From an uncultured Bacteroidales bacterium (GTDB lineage: Bacteria; Bacteroidota; Bacteroidia; Bacteroidales; Paludibacteraceae): 64,000 nucleotides of DNA. Location of the stretch: the NCBI GenBank assembly GCA_902784585.1, contig CACZVM010000004.1, positions 62,001 to 126,000 of the forward strand, in the 5' to 3' direction. The notes under the pieces were generated by a model. The model did not search any database. It saw only the letters and a program-made list of their open reading frames with translations, and was not told where the DNA came from. The translations under genes and the position numbers were made by a program. Positions 53,437-61,298 of this stretch are shown piece by piece (position 1 is the stretch's first letter; every line of letters starts with the position of its first letter).

Positions 53437-56400
53437 TTAGAGGCGGCGACCAAACACATCGAACATTGCGCCGTTGTGGATAATAACGAGGCGACCGTTG
53501 ATGATGAGTTTGTAGGTCTCACGGTTCTTATCCGACTGGTCGATGATCTCTTCTATACCCTCAGACATCTGACCGTCGCAGTTGTCGTCCACCACGGCTT
53601 TTCTGCAGTCGGGATTCCAGAGATAGCAAGCATTCTCGGTGACATAGATATCCTGGGTCTGCGGCTTGTTGTTACCCTCGGTGAAGATGACATAGATCTC
53701 ATGGATATCCTCGGGGAAGGTATAGGAGTACCAGCCGTCAACCATATCCGTTGCCGTCCAGGGGCGACCAGGCCATCTCTTGTAAGCCGCCTTACCATCC
53801 AAAGCATAAGCCGTATCCTTGTATTTATTACCCACTTTCACACGTGTGAAGGCATAGATATAGAGGGATTTCCACTCTTCCGGTTTGATAAACTTAACCG
53901 TGATAGCACCCTGCTGCGGAGCCTTGTAGGTATAAGTCTCGCTGCGCGTAGCGGTGCGCTCTTTGTCGTAGACGGCGTAAGCCTTGACGGTCGAGGTCTG
54001 GTTGATCGTGAAGGTGAGCGGACTCGGTCCGTTGAGCGAAGCCGTAGAAGGCTCGGTGCCATCCAAGGTGTAGTAGATCATCGCGTTCTCTTCGCCGATA
54101 GCGTTGATAGTCACCTCTTGTCCTTCGGTCAAGTCGCGGAAGAAACCGCTCTCCGGAGCAATGACGATGTCAAAAGCAGGATTGAGCAAGGTGTCGCAAT
54201 CGAGCAACAGCTCCTCACTGCTATCCAATTCCTTACCTGCACGCCAGCCGTAGCAAGCGTCGTAGTTGGTCTCCAGATCGTTGGAACGCACGTTGACACC
54301 ACCGCAGTCGTCACCCGAGTTGATGCAGAAGTGGATGGTATCGAGCGAGTTGTCAAACTCATAGCTATACCAACCCTCTACGTCCTGATAGATACGCTGA
54401 CCGGGATATGCACCGATGATGTTCGTCGAGGTGGGGTTTCCTAAGCTATCCACGCCGGGAACCCAAGCATAGATGAAGACTTTCTCCCACTCCTCAGGCT
54501 TGTTGAAGCGTACGCGGATACCGCGTTGCAGCGGTGCGCGATAGGTGTAGGTGTACTCCTGCACCTTCGATTGTGCCGTACCGCAGGCAGCCATTACCTT
54601 GAGCGTCGTCGTTCCGGTGAAGTTGAGTGGACCGGTATAGACAGCCGACGCTGTCGTCGGGTCGGTGCCGTCGGTGGTGTAGTAGATCACGGCATCGCCG
54701 CTACCGCCTACAGCCTGGATGGTGACGTTGATACCTGCGATCGAATCCTCGAAGGTAGTGCTCGGCGTAACGATCAGACCCGGAGCAACATCTGCCGTCG
54801 CATTGGTCCAGATGGCATAGCCGTTTCCGGATGCCACCTTGCGATAGCCGCTGAAGGTGCGACCGGCCTTGTTGCCCAGACAGAGGATCAGATAACCGTT
54901 CTTACCCTGGATAGTAGCCTGATAACCACCCTGCTCTGCCTCTTCGTTGCTGACGGCACTCTCCGAGTGCACACCAGCCAGATGGCGGGCATTGATCATC
55001 GGCTTAAGGTCCTCTTTGTATTTATACCAGTGAGGATAGAACACGCAGGGTACGCCCGGCATCGAGAGCATGAACGCATTGGCTTGCATCAGACGATCCT
55101 TCAGTTCCGGCTTCATCGAGTTGCCGTCGCCGCCGAACTCCTGTCCGTTGCCGCGCAGGAACCAGTCGTGGCTGTCGACAAACGTAACGGCATACTTGCT
55201 GTAGCCGCGGCCCAGCAGACCGCTACCCTGGCAGCGACTGTAGTCGAAGCCTGCAATGCCGTCGAACGCGCTATACTTGGTCTGAAAATCCAGCGCCATC
55301 ACATTGCGGTTGGCTTGCTCGATACCACCGATGATCTCATCGTTGCCCGACCAATATTCCATGAAGGCGATATAGGGATGGGATGCCTTGTTGTAGTTGT
55401 CCATGTGCCAGTTGTTGAAACCGTCACCCTTGTCGTAGCGCCAGCCGTCGTACTTCATCACGTCGCGCATCCATTGCAGATAGGCCTTGAACATCTCCTG
55501 CACATAGACCTTGTCGTGACTCCAGTCGCGTGCAGCGTCCCAGTTAGCACCGTCGTCGGGTGAACCGCTGGCAGTGCCGTAGCACTCACCTGCTGCCTCA
55601 CGATTGGCGGAATTGTTCATCTCATCGTTGCTGGTGATATACGTGCCGTCCGGTTCGAAACGACCATACTCACCGAAGTCCTGTACGGCGAAGTCGCACC
55701 AAGTGCTCATAGCTTCAACATGGTTGATGACGATATCCGCCACCACCTTGGTACCACCGTTATGGAGCGCAGCAATCAGCTTCTCCAGATCGCTACGGCT
55801 CCCCCAGTCGCTGTTCTGGTTGCTATATTGCTTGGGGTGGTAACCGGTACCGCTGGCATAGCCAGAAGGCGGCAGCCAAATCAGATCGAAATACGCACTT
55901 ATCTCACCGGCCTGCGCCAAGAGTGTGCGCCACTTGGTGTCGCCATAGGTAGTGGTACCCATGTGCGTCGAATCCACCTCATAACTATCGTAGTAGAAGC
56001 CTTGCATCAGCACGTCGCCGCATTGCGAAGGTACGGCACTGGTGGGTTGAGGCTTGATGGAGCAACCTGCACAGGCCACATAGATCTCGTCGGCGTCCAT
56101 CTTGAACTTCAGATAGAAATCATAGGTTCCGTTTTCTGCCACTACGTACTTGTTGTTCTGAATGGGGAAGGTATAGCTGGTCGCGGCATAGTTGCTGATC
56201 ACCCATGCAGCCTGATGGCAGGAGTCGTATATCTCCACATGCTGACCGGCAGTGAGTTGCAGGCCCAACACGGAATACTCCGTGAACGACGGATCGAGCG
56301 GACTGGGGTTCTTCGTACCCGTTATGTACTGACCGTCCACGAGCAGACCGAACGACTCTGCGCACGGCGGTGCGGGGTTGTAAGGTTCGCCGCTGCCGCA

Positions 56401-56748
56401 GTTGCTACCGTTGCCGATGTAGAGTTGGTCCTCACCGTACTTCAGCTTGATGTAGAAATCATAGCAACCCGTTACCGATGCGACGTAGTGGTCACCATTG
56501 AGCGTAAAACCGGGGACAGAATACGTGTTCAGAGCAACCGCCCACCGTGCATCGTTCCCTGCGTCACACAACTGCAACTGGTCGCCACTCGCCACCTGAA
56601 CATGCGCCAGATACTGGGTGAAGCCCTCATACTCATCTACTTTCGTACCGGCAAAATACGTGTTGCCGTTCACCAGAATACCATAGCTTGCCGCGTTCAC
56701 GGAGAGCGCAGTAAACATACAGCTCAAAAAGAAAAGAATCTTTTTCAT
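53437..56748 (-). CDS. Large multidomain secreted GH13 alpha-amylase with two modules, CBM26-like domains and tail
   Basis: 1103 residues. Signal peptide ends SVNA. Module A (20-118, GCYDFYIKLKYGEDQLYIG) and a diverged module B (about 130-230, GTYDFYLKFKMDADEIYV). GH13 barrel 240-640: VVADIVINHVE, GWRYDKGDGF, AFMEYWSGND, FVDSHDWF. Then two repeats of a chitobiase C-terminal-like fold (VIYYTTDGTDPTTASAVY and MIYYTLDGTEPSTASL), each followed by a CBM26-like starch-binding domain (IRVRFNKPEEWEKVFIYAW and ITVKFIKPEEWKSLYIYAF). Tail: TYKLIINGRLVIIHNG. The most elaborate enzyme of the operon, likely to act on raw starch. Confidence 0.9.
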   Translation of the reverse strand: MKKILFFLSCMFTALSVNAASYGILVNGNTYFAGTKVDEYEGFTQYLAHVQVASGDQLQLCDAGNDARWAVALNTYSVPGFTLNGDHYVASVTGCYDFYIKLKYGEDQLYIGNGSNCGSGEPYNPAPPCAESFGLLVDGQYITGTKNPSPLDPSFTEYSVLGLQLTAGQHVEIYDSCHQAAWVISNYAATSYTFPIQNNKYVVAENGTYDFYLKFKMDADEIYVACAGCSIKPQPTSAVPSQCGDVLMQGFYYDSYEVDSTHMGTTTYGDTKWRTLLAQAGEISAYFDLIWLPPSGYASGTGYHPKQYSNQNSDWGSRSDLEKLIAALHNGGTKVVADIVINHVEAMSTWCDFAVQDFGEYGRFEPDGTYITSNDEMNNSANREAAGECYGTASGSPDDGANWDAARDWSHDKVYVQEMFKAYLQWMRDVMKYDGWRYDKGDGFNNWHMDNYNKASHPYIAFMEYWSGNDEIIGGIEQANRNVMALDFQTKYSAFDGIAGFDYSRCQGSGLLGRGYSKYAVTFVDSHDWFLRGNGQEFGGDGNSMKPELKDRLMQANAFMLSMPGVPCVFYPHWYKYKEDLKPMINARHLAGVHSESAVSNEEAEQGGYQATIQGKNGYLILCLGNKAGRTFSGYRKVASGNGYAIWTNATADVAPGLIVTPSTTFEDSIAGINVTIQAVGGSGDAVIYYTTDGTDPTTASAVYTGPLNFTGTTTLKVMAACGTAQSKVQEYTYTYRAPLQRGIRVRFNKPEEWEKVFIYAWVPGVDSLGNPTSTNIIGAYPGQRIYQDVEGWYSYEFDNSLDTIHFCINSGDDCGGVNVRSNDLETNYDACYGWRAGKELDSSEELLLDCDTLLNPAFDIVIAPESGFFRDLTEGQEVTINAIGEENAMIYYTLDGTEPSTASLNGPSPLTFTINQTSTVKAYAVYDKERTATRSETYTYKAPQQGAITVKFIKPEEWKSLYIYAFTRVKVGNKYKDTAYALDGKAAYKRWPGRPWTATDMVDGWYSYTFPEDIHEIYVIFTEGNNKPQTQDIYVTENACYLWNPDCRKAVVDDNCDGQMSEGIEEIIDQSDKNRETYKLIINGRLVIIHNGAMFDVFGRRL

Positions 56749-56776
56749 CGTATATGTGATTTTTGTTATTATCGTC

Positions 56777-58222
56777 TTATTCCACGATGCGACCGGTCAT
56801 GTCGAAGACCTGATTGCCGCGGCGGATCAACATGCGGCCGTCACGGACAAACTTCACGCACTTATCCGTCGGCTCCGACTCCACTTCGTCAACAGCCGTA
56901 CCGTTAGCCGCGAAGATGGTATATTCGCCGTTGGTGCCACCCTCCAGCGCTACGTAGTAACCATCCGGTGCCTGACGCGAACGGTTGGGGCCCAGACGCA
57001 AGATCAGCGTACCGCGATGGCCGTAGGTGATGACCTCGTAGGAATTGTTGTTCACACTCTCGTACACATCCGACTCCGAGTGGATACCAGCCTTCTTACG
57101 CAAAGCGATGATGGCATTGATCTCCTCTTGATAGCTCTTCCAGTGCGGATAGAACACACAAGGCACACCCGGCAACATCAGGATATACGCATTGGCCTGG
57201 AGAATCTTGTTCTTCACCGTAGCGGTGCTGAGATCCACGTTGTAACCGAGGAACTCCTGGCTCTGTGCATCTGCACGCTCGAAGGTGTCGTGGTTGTCGA
57301 TGAACGAGACGGCGTAGCGGCGATAGCCACGATTGCGCAAAGAGTTGCTGGGGTTAACCAACTGGCTGTAGCTGCTATAACGAATGGCATTGCAGAGCAC
57401 GTACTTCATCGGGAAATCGAAGACCAAGGTATTGAAGTTGGTTGCCCGCAGGTGACTCACCTGTTTGTCGATTCCCTCCCAATATTCCGAAACGGAGAAA
57501 TACGGCTGTGCAGTCTGGTTGTACATACTCAGGTAGCTGCCGCTATAACCCAGCGTCATATCGTAACGGAAACCGTCGTAATGCATCACATTGAGCATCC
57601 ATTGGACGTATGCCTTCGCCCAACTCTGCACATACTCACTCCTATGGTCCAAGTCACGACAACCGCCGTCGTTGGTACCGGTGTCTGTTCCGCCATGCGT
57701 AGTACTACCGTAGTAGCTCGAGCTCGGATCGGTAAACGCCTCATCGCCCGAACAGATATGACTCTGCTTCAACTGGTAGGTGCCGTACGTACCAAAATTA
57801 TCCTGCCAAAAGTCCACCCATGTACTCTTATTGCCGCGGTGGTTGATGACGATATCGGCCAGCACCTTGGTGTTGCCGGCATGCAAAGCATTGATCAGCT
57901 GCGTCAGTTTCGCCTTGGTTCCCCATGCGCCATCCTGATTGCTCAAGCAGACATGATAATAGCCCACGCCACCTGTAGAAGAAGCGCTGGGCGGGAACCA
58001 CACCAGATCAAAATTAGCATTGATAGCTGCTGTGTCTTTGAGCAGATCAATCCACTTGGTGCGACCGTACTTACTGTCCGTAGCGGTTTGCGTTTTATAA
58101 CTATCCCAGTAGAAAGCCTGGAGCATTACATCTTCACACTCAGCCGGAACGCCGATGTTCTCTGCGCGCGTCATCAGCGCGCTCATCATCGTTAATAAAA
58201 CGAAAAGAAGGAACTTTTTCAT
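56777..58222 (-). CDS. Secreted single-domain GH13 alpha-amylase with conserved tail
   Basis: 481 residues. Signal peptide (MKKFLLFVLLTMMSALMTRA). Directly afterwards the barrel starts CEDVMLQAFYWDSYKTQ. Motifs: VLADIVINHRG, GFRYDMTLGY (nucleophile), FSVSEYWEGID (acid/base), SFIDNHDTFERAD. No accessory module. Tail: CVKFVRDGRMLIRRGNQVFD then MTGRIVE. First gene of the five-gene operon, so it is probably expressed most. Start chosen at 58222; 12 upstream codons would overlap the leader. Confidence 0.9.
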   Translation of the reverse strand: MKKFLLFVLLTMMSALMTRAENIGVPAECEDVMLQAFYWDSYKTQTATDSKYGRTKWIDLLKDTAAINANFDLVWFPPSASSTGGVGYYHVCLSNQDGAWGTKAKLTQLINALHAGNTKVLADIVINHRGNKSTWVDFWQDNFGTYGTYQLKQSHICSGDEAFTDPSSSYYGSTTHGGTDTGTNDGGCRDLDHRSEYVQSWAKAYVQWMLNVMHYDGFRYDMTLGYSGSYLSMYNQTAQPYFSVSEYWEGIDKQVSHLRATNFNTLVFDFPMKYVLCNAIRYSSYSQLVNPSNSLRNRGYRRYAVSFIDNHDTFERADAQSQEFLGYNVDLSTATVKNKILQANAYILMLPGVPCVFYPHWKSYQEEINAIIALRKKAGIHSESDVYESVNNNSYEVITYGHRGTLILRLGPNRSRQAPDGYYVALEGGTNGEYTIFAANGTAVDEVESEPTDKCVKFVRDGRMLIRRGNQVFDMTGRIVE

Positions 58223-58247
58223 CGGTTTAACTATGTTAAAATCTCTG

Positions 58248-58279
58248 CAAAGGTACAACTATTTTTTCAAACACGCAAA
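58248..58279 (-). promoter_or_regulatory. Promoter of the amylase operon
   Basis: Minus strand: TTTG of TTTGCGTGTTTG, gap of 20 bases, TACCTTTG. It is the only promoter-like site found for the five genes. Confidence 0.85.
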
Positions 58280-58294
58280 TTTTTTACAAAAAAT

Positions 58295-59083
58295 TTATCT
58301 TTTTTCCACGTTTTTGACCATAACTCGGTGGTCTCGCACCACAAAAGTGACGGTCCAGCACTCATAGTCCATCTTATACTCACGTTGGGGATCGTCCTGG
58401 TAGCCGGGCCGCGGGTCCTGACTCAGGATATACTCAATCGCCTCGCGTGTGGAAACCGGCATGGTGTTGAGGTCTACCTGACATTCACGAGAGAGCACGT
58501 CTTCCGAGGGACACCACTCCACCTCCAGCCGATAGTCCTTCGTCTCATCGGCAAAGCCGTTGCGCGCGTCGGGATGGCAGTCGGTAAAGCTCAGATAGGG
58601 CTTGAGGTCATAGATAGGCGTACCGTCCAGCAGGTCGGCCCCGCTGACCAGCAGATCGCCCTTGTCAATGCCCAGCAGTCGCACGCTGCTCAGCCCTATC
58701 GGATTAGGGCGGAAGGGACTACGCGTAGCGAACACTCCCACCCGTTTGTTGCCGCCCAACCGCGGCGGGCGCACCGTGGGTGACCAATGGTCATTGGTGA
58801 TTGGTGATTGGTGATTGGTCATTGGTGATTGGTGATGGGTGCCCCTTCCGTCTAGGGTTTCCCCGTTTAACGGGGACACCGTCAGGTCATTGGTGATTTC
58901 GGAGAAGCCCCATAGGAGCCAAAGATGGCTATATCCCTCGATGCCGCGCAGCGCTTCCGCTACGCGGTATTCGGGTTCGAACACGATACGCGTGCAGATA
59001 GGACTCTCTTCCCTGCTCTGACGCGGAATACCGAACTTGTCCGTATGCCCGTTGCGAGCGCGTGCAATCACTTTCAAATCCAT
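58295..59083 (-). CDS. trmO: TrmO/TsaA-family tRNA methyltransferase with in-frame repeat insertion
   Basis: UPF0066 family; TrmO adds a methyl group to t6A37 of certain tRNAs using SAM. It has VFEPEYRVAEALRGIEGYSHL, RPPRLGGNKRVGVFATRSPF and RPNPIGLSSVRLL, then LDLKPYL-like and DPRPGYQDD near the end. Between GFSEITN and WSPTVRPPRL there are about 40 foreign residues (from LTVSPLNGETLDGRG), coded by an ATTGGTG heptamer array plus a palindromic element. The rest is intact, so the insertion is probably tolerated in a loop. It has its own promoter at 59161. Confidence 0.88.
   Translation of the reverse strand: MDLKVIARARNGHTDKFGIPRQSREESPICTRIVFEPEYRVAEALRGIEGYSHLWLLWGFSEITNDLTVSPLNGETLDGRGTHHQSPMTNHQSPITNDHWSPTVRPPRLGGNKRVGVFATRSPFRPNPIGLSSVRLLGIDKGDLLVSGADLLDGTPIYDLKPYLSFTDCHPDARNGFADETKDYRLEVEWCPSEDVLSRECQVDLNTMPVSTREAIEYILSQDPRPGYQDDPQREYKMDYECWTVTFVVRDHRVMVKNVEKR
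58786..58841. repeat. ATTGGTG heptamer array within trmO
   Basis: Eight units of ATTGGTG/ATTGGTC with ATGGTC- and ATGGGTG-type ends, coding HQSPMTNHQSPITND on the minus strand. Confidence 0.85.
58856..58880. repeat. Palindromic element GGTTTC...GACACC within trmO
   Basis: CCCCG/CGGGG stem with loop TTTAA, flanked by GGTTT and ACACC. Next to the heptamer array, which resumes on its other side. Confidence 0.75.
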
Positions 59084-59160
59084 ATAGTTTACATCAATAA
59101 TATTCCTGATGAATAGGAAAACAATTCATTTTTGAAGTTGTTACAAGCCTATTCTGACGA

Positions 59161-59192
59161 CAAAAGTACAAAAAACATACCGAAAATGCAAG
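59161..59192 (-). promoter_or_regulatory. Promoter of trmO
   Basis: Minus strand: CTTG, gap of 20 bases, TACTTTTG. The start codon lies about 78 bases downstream. Confidence 0.65.
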
Positions 59193-59217
59193 TTTTTGTA
59201 AAAAAAATGCAAAAAAA

Positions 59218-59249
59218 TTTGCTCATATCAAAAAAAAGCAGTACTTTTG
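59218..59249 (+). promoter_or_regulatory. Promoter upstream of tRNA-Phe
   Basis: TTTG (59218-59221), gap of 20 bases, TACTTTTG (59242-59249). The tRNA begins 232 bases further on. Confidence 0.75.
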
Positions 59250-59481
59250 CACCCGCTTTCACGTCGGAAGGGGCTCGTCTCACCGGATTGGCCACGCCAA
59301 TCAAAGCGACTCGCACTTCCTCCTCTCCGATTAAAACACCGCTTCGCTAGCGTTTTAATCGGTTGGAAGCAAAGCTCGGGACGTAAACCAGCGAAGCGTT
59401 TGCGGACCGAAGAGCGGAGGCACCGAGTGCCCAAATGACGACAAGGTCGTCAGTCAATGCATGAGGTTGCCGAACGCGAAG
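59250..59481 (+). other. Hairpin-rich leader between promoter and tRNA-Phe
   Basis: No gene is supported here. Four perfect hairpins are visible: GATTGGC/GCCAATC (59286-59302), CCGATTAAAAC/GTTTTAATCGG (59327-59362), GGCAC/GTGCC (59419-59431) and TGACGAC/GTCGTCA (59436-59452). It could be a processed leader, a small RNA, or remnants of palindromic repeats. Confidence 0.4.
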
Positions 59482-59554
59482 GGTGCCATAGCTCAGTTGG
59501 TAGAGCAAAGGACTGAAAATCCTTGTGTCCCTAGTTCGATTCTCGGTGGCACCA
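59482..59554 (+). tRNA. tRNA-Phe (GAA)
   Basis: 73 bases. Acceptor GGTGCCA pairs with TGGCACC. The D arm contains AGCTCAGTTGGTAGAGC. Anticodon stem AAGGA/TCCTT with loop CTGAAAA gives anticodon GAA. The T loop is TTCGATT with one mismatch in its stem. The 3' CCA is not encoded. Confidence 0.93.
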
Positions 59555-59588
59555 CGAAAAACGACCTGATGAGGGTCGTTTTTTGGTG
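59535..59588 (+). repeat. Direct repeat copy 1: tRNA 3' end plus terminator
   Basis: From TTCGATTCTCGG in the T loop through the terminator to GGTG. It is the left member of the pair with 59671-59725. Confidence 0.9.
59558..59584 (+). terminator. Terminator of tRNA-Phe
   Basis: AAAACGACC/GGTCGTTTT stem with 7-base loop, then a T run. Repeated at 59695-59719. Confidence 0.85.
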
Positions 59589-59670
59589 CCCAAGTACCAG
59601 AATCAAACTAGAGTTCTCCGCCGCTTCGCTCTGTCGATTATTGCAGAGCAATATACTTATCTCTGCAATC

Positions 59671-59725
59671 TTCGATTCTCGGTGGCACCACGAAAAAACG
59701 ACCTGATGAGGGTCGTTTTTTGGTG
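59671..59725 (+). repeat. Direct repeat copy 2: tRNA 3' remnant plus terminator
   Basis: Same sequence as copy 1 with one extra A. Before it lies ATTGCAGAG/CTCTGCAAT (59640-59669), a hairpin in place of the missing 5' tRNA half. The 82 bases between the copies hold no gene. Confidence 0.9.
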
Positions 59726-59769
59726 TTATAGTTGAATAAGGAAGTTTAGGCGCACTTATTGCAAGCGGA

Positions 59770-60567
59770 TCAGCGACTGACGGTCCAGTCGGAGATGAGG
59801 AAGTCAGCCTCGACCTGTGCTTCTACGGAGTCGGGCAGTTGATAGAAGAAGTCGATGCCCGTCATCGTCTCCACCTCATCCACGGAGTGCATATAGGTCA
59901 TCAGAGGTCGGTTGCCTGCGGCATTAGGCATGACAAATCCGATGGCTGTCCACTGGCCGTCTGCCCTCTGACGAAGCAGCACCTTGTAGAACGCCTGCGG
60001 CACCACGATGCGCCGCACGGTACCGATGGTGAGTGTTGTATCGGTCACGACGGGTCCGCAGCATATATAGACGCGTCCATACTGCGCGGCTAAGTCGCGT
60101 CCGAGTTCCTCCAGATCTTTCCAGTCCCCAGCGTTGTTGCTATGGTTCTGCGGACACATGTTGGTCATGTAGAACGACTCGCGCATCGCCTGGGCGGACC
60201 ATTTCATGTCGGCCGCCGGAGCCATATGACCGCGGTCGTAGCCGGAGTTGCTATAGTCTTTGGTGACCACCGGGTCACCCTCCACCAGCGGGTCAGGCAG
60301 GAACTTGTTGGTGCGTCCCTCTTCGCCCATCGTCTCCTCGGCTGTCAACTCGTACGCCACCCAGTTGGGCAAGTGCCAATGGTGGTTGTAGCTGACGGTG
60401 TAACCGAGGTGTTCGATCCGCTGTTCGCTGCGCCGGTCGGTGAGTTGCGGCCACTCGAGATGCGCCGCTTCCACGACAGGGGAAGCAGCGGCCACCGGCT
60501 GAGCCGGTTGGCGGGCACAGGCGGTCATCACCACCGCAGCCGCGCAGATCAGCAGCAGGCGTCGCAT
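59770..60567 (-). CDS. DNA/RNA non-specific endonuclease, predicted lipoprotein
   Basis: NucA/Serratia-type nuclease. Signal peptide with lipobox VMTAC (Cys 17). Catalytic motif YDRGHMAPAADMKW near residue 125 holds the essential His; NMCPQNHSNNAGDW holds the metal-binding Asn. 265 residues. As a cell-envelope nuclease it would digest extracellular nucleic acid for nutrients. Its start shares a base with the stop codon of the BI-1-family gene upstream (TAATG). Confidence 0.9.
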   Translation of the reverse strand: MRRLLLICAAAVVMTACARQPAQPVAAASPVVEAAHLEWPQLTDRRSEQRIEHLGYTVSYNHHWHLPNWVAYELTAEETMGEEGRTNKFLPDPLVEGDPVVTKDYSNSGYDRGHMAPAADMKWSAQAMRESFYMTNMCPQNHSNNAGDWKDLEELGRDLAAQYGRVYICCGPVVTDTTLTIGTVRRIVVPQAFYKVLLRQRADGQWTAIGFVMPNAAGNRPLMTYMHSVDEVETMTGIDFFYQLPDSVEAQVEADFLISDWTVSR

Positions 60568-61271
60568 TATTTGCGTTTGCCGAACAGGCTCAGCAGGCGG
60601 AGAAGCAGGTTGATGAAATCCAGGTAGAGCGTGAGGGCACCGATCAGCGCGATCTTCATATTACCCTCGTTGACCGTCTCCTGCGTCTGCAACAAGCGGC
60701 GTATCTTCTGGGCGTCATACACGGTAAGACCGGCGAAGATGATCACGCCGATGACCGACATCCAGATACTCTCCGGACGGCCCAGTACGATGCCAACAAC
60801 CGAGGCGATGAGCAGACCGCCAAGGGCGATGATGAGGAACGTGCCCAAGCCACTCAGGTCCTTCTTGGTGAACGTACCGATAGCGGCCAGCAGGGCGAAC
60901 GCGCCGGCGGTGACGAAGAAGATCTGCGCCACGCTGTCCAACTGATAGATCAGGAAGATCGAGCTCAGCGTCGCACCGTTTAACACACAATAGACCGTGT
61001 ACATGCCCGATGCAGCACCGAAACTGAGTTTGTCGATAGCCGCACTAAGTATCATCACAAACACCAGTTCGGCGATCAGCAAGCCCCAGAAGATGATTTG
61101 GCTGCCGAAAATCAGGCTGACCAGTGTAGGCGAAGCAGCCACTATCCATGCCACGAGTCCGGTGAGTGCCAGACCTCCGGTCATCCATAGATACACATTG
61201 CGCATGAGTTCGCTTACCGCCTCTTCGCGGCGGTCGTCGAACACCACTTTTTCTGTTGTCAGATTGTCCAT
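60567..61271 (-). CDS. Bax inhibitor-1/YccA family membrane protein
   Basis: 234 residues with seven hydrophobic segments after a charged start (VFDDRREEAVSELMRNVYLW). The DAQKIRRLLQTQ region and the late ALTLYLDFINLLLRLLSLFG helix are family signatures. Members are membrane proteins linked to calcium leak or protease modulation; the role here is unknown. Translationally coupled to the nuclease gene. Confidence 0.88.
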   Translation of the reverse strand: MDNLTTEKVVFDDRREEAVSELMRNVYLWMTGGLALTGLVAWIVAASPTLVSLIFGSQIIFWGLLIAELVFVMILSAAIDKLSFGAASGMYTVYCVLNGATLSSIFLIYQLDSVAQIFFVTAGAFALLAAIGTFTKKDLSGLGTFLIIALGGLLIASVVGIVLGRPESIWMSVIGVIIFAGLTVYDAQKIRRLLQTQETVNEGNMKIALIGALTLYLDFINLLLRLLSLFGKRK

Positions 61272-61298
61272 AGGTATATATTTAAATTATTCACATGA

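Noticed and set aside
58786..58841. CRISPR-like appearance of the ATTGGTG array
   Set aside because: Units are 7 bases with no spacers, inside the trmO reading frame; no cas genes.
59247..59438. Short frames on both strands upstream of tRNA-Phe
   Set aside because: They arise from hairpin repeats; products are Arg/Ser-rich without family features.
59671..59725. Second tRNA gene or an integrated mobile element at tRNA-Phe
   Set aside because: Only the 3' part is present, no anticodon arm; only 82 bases between the repeats and no integrase gene.
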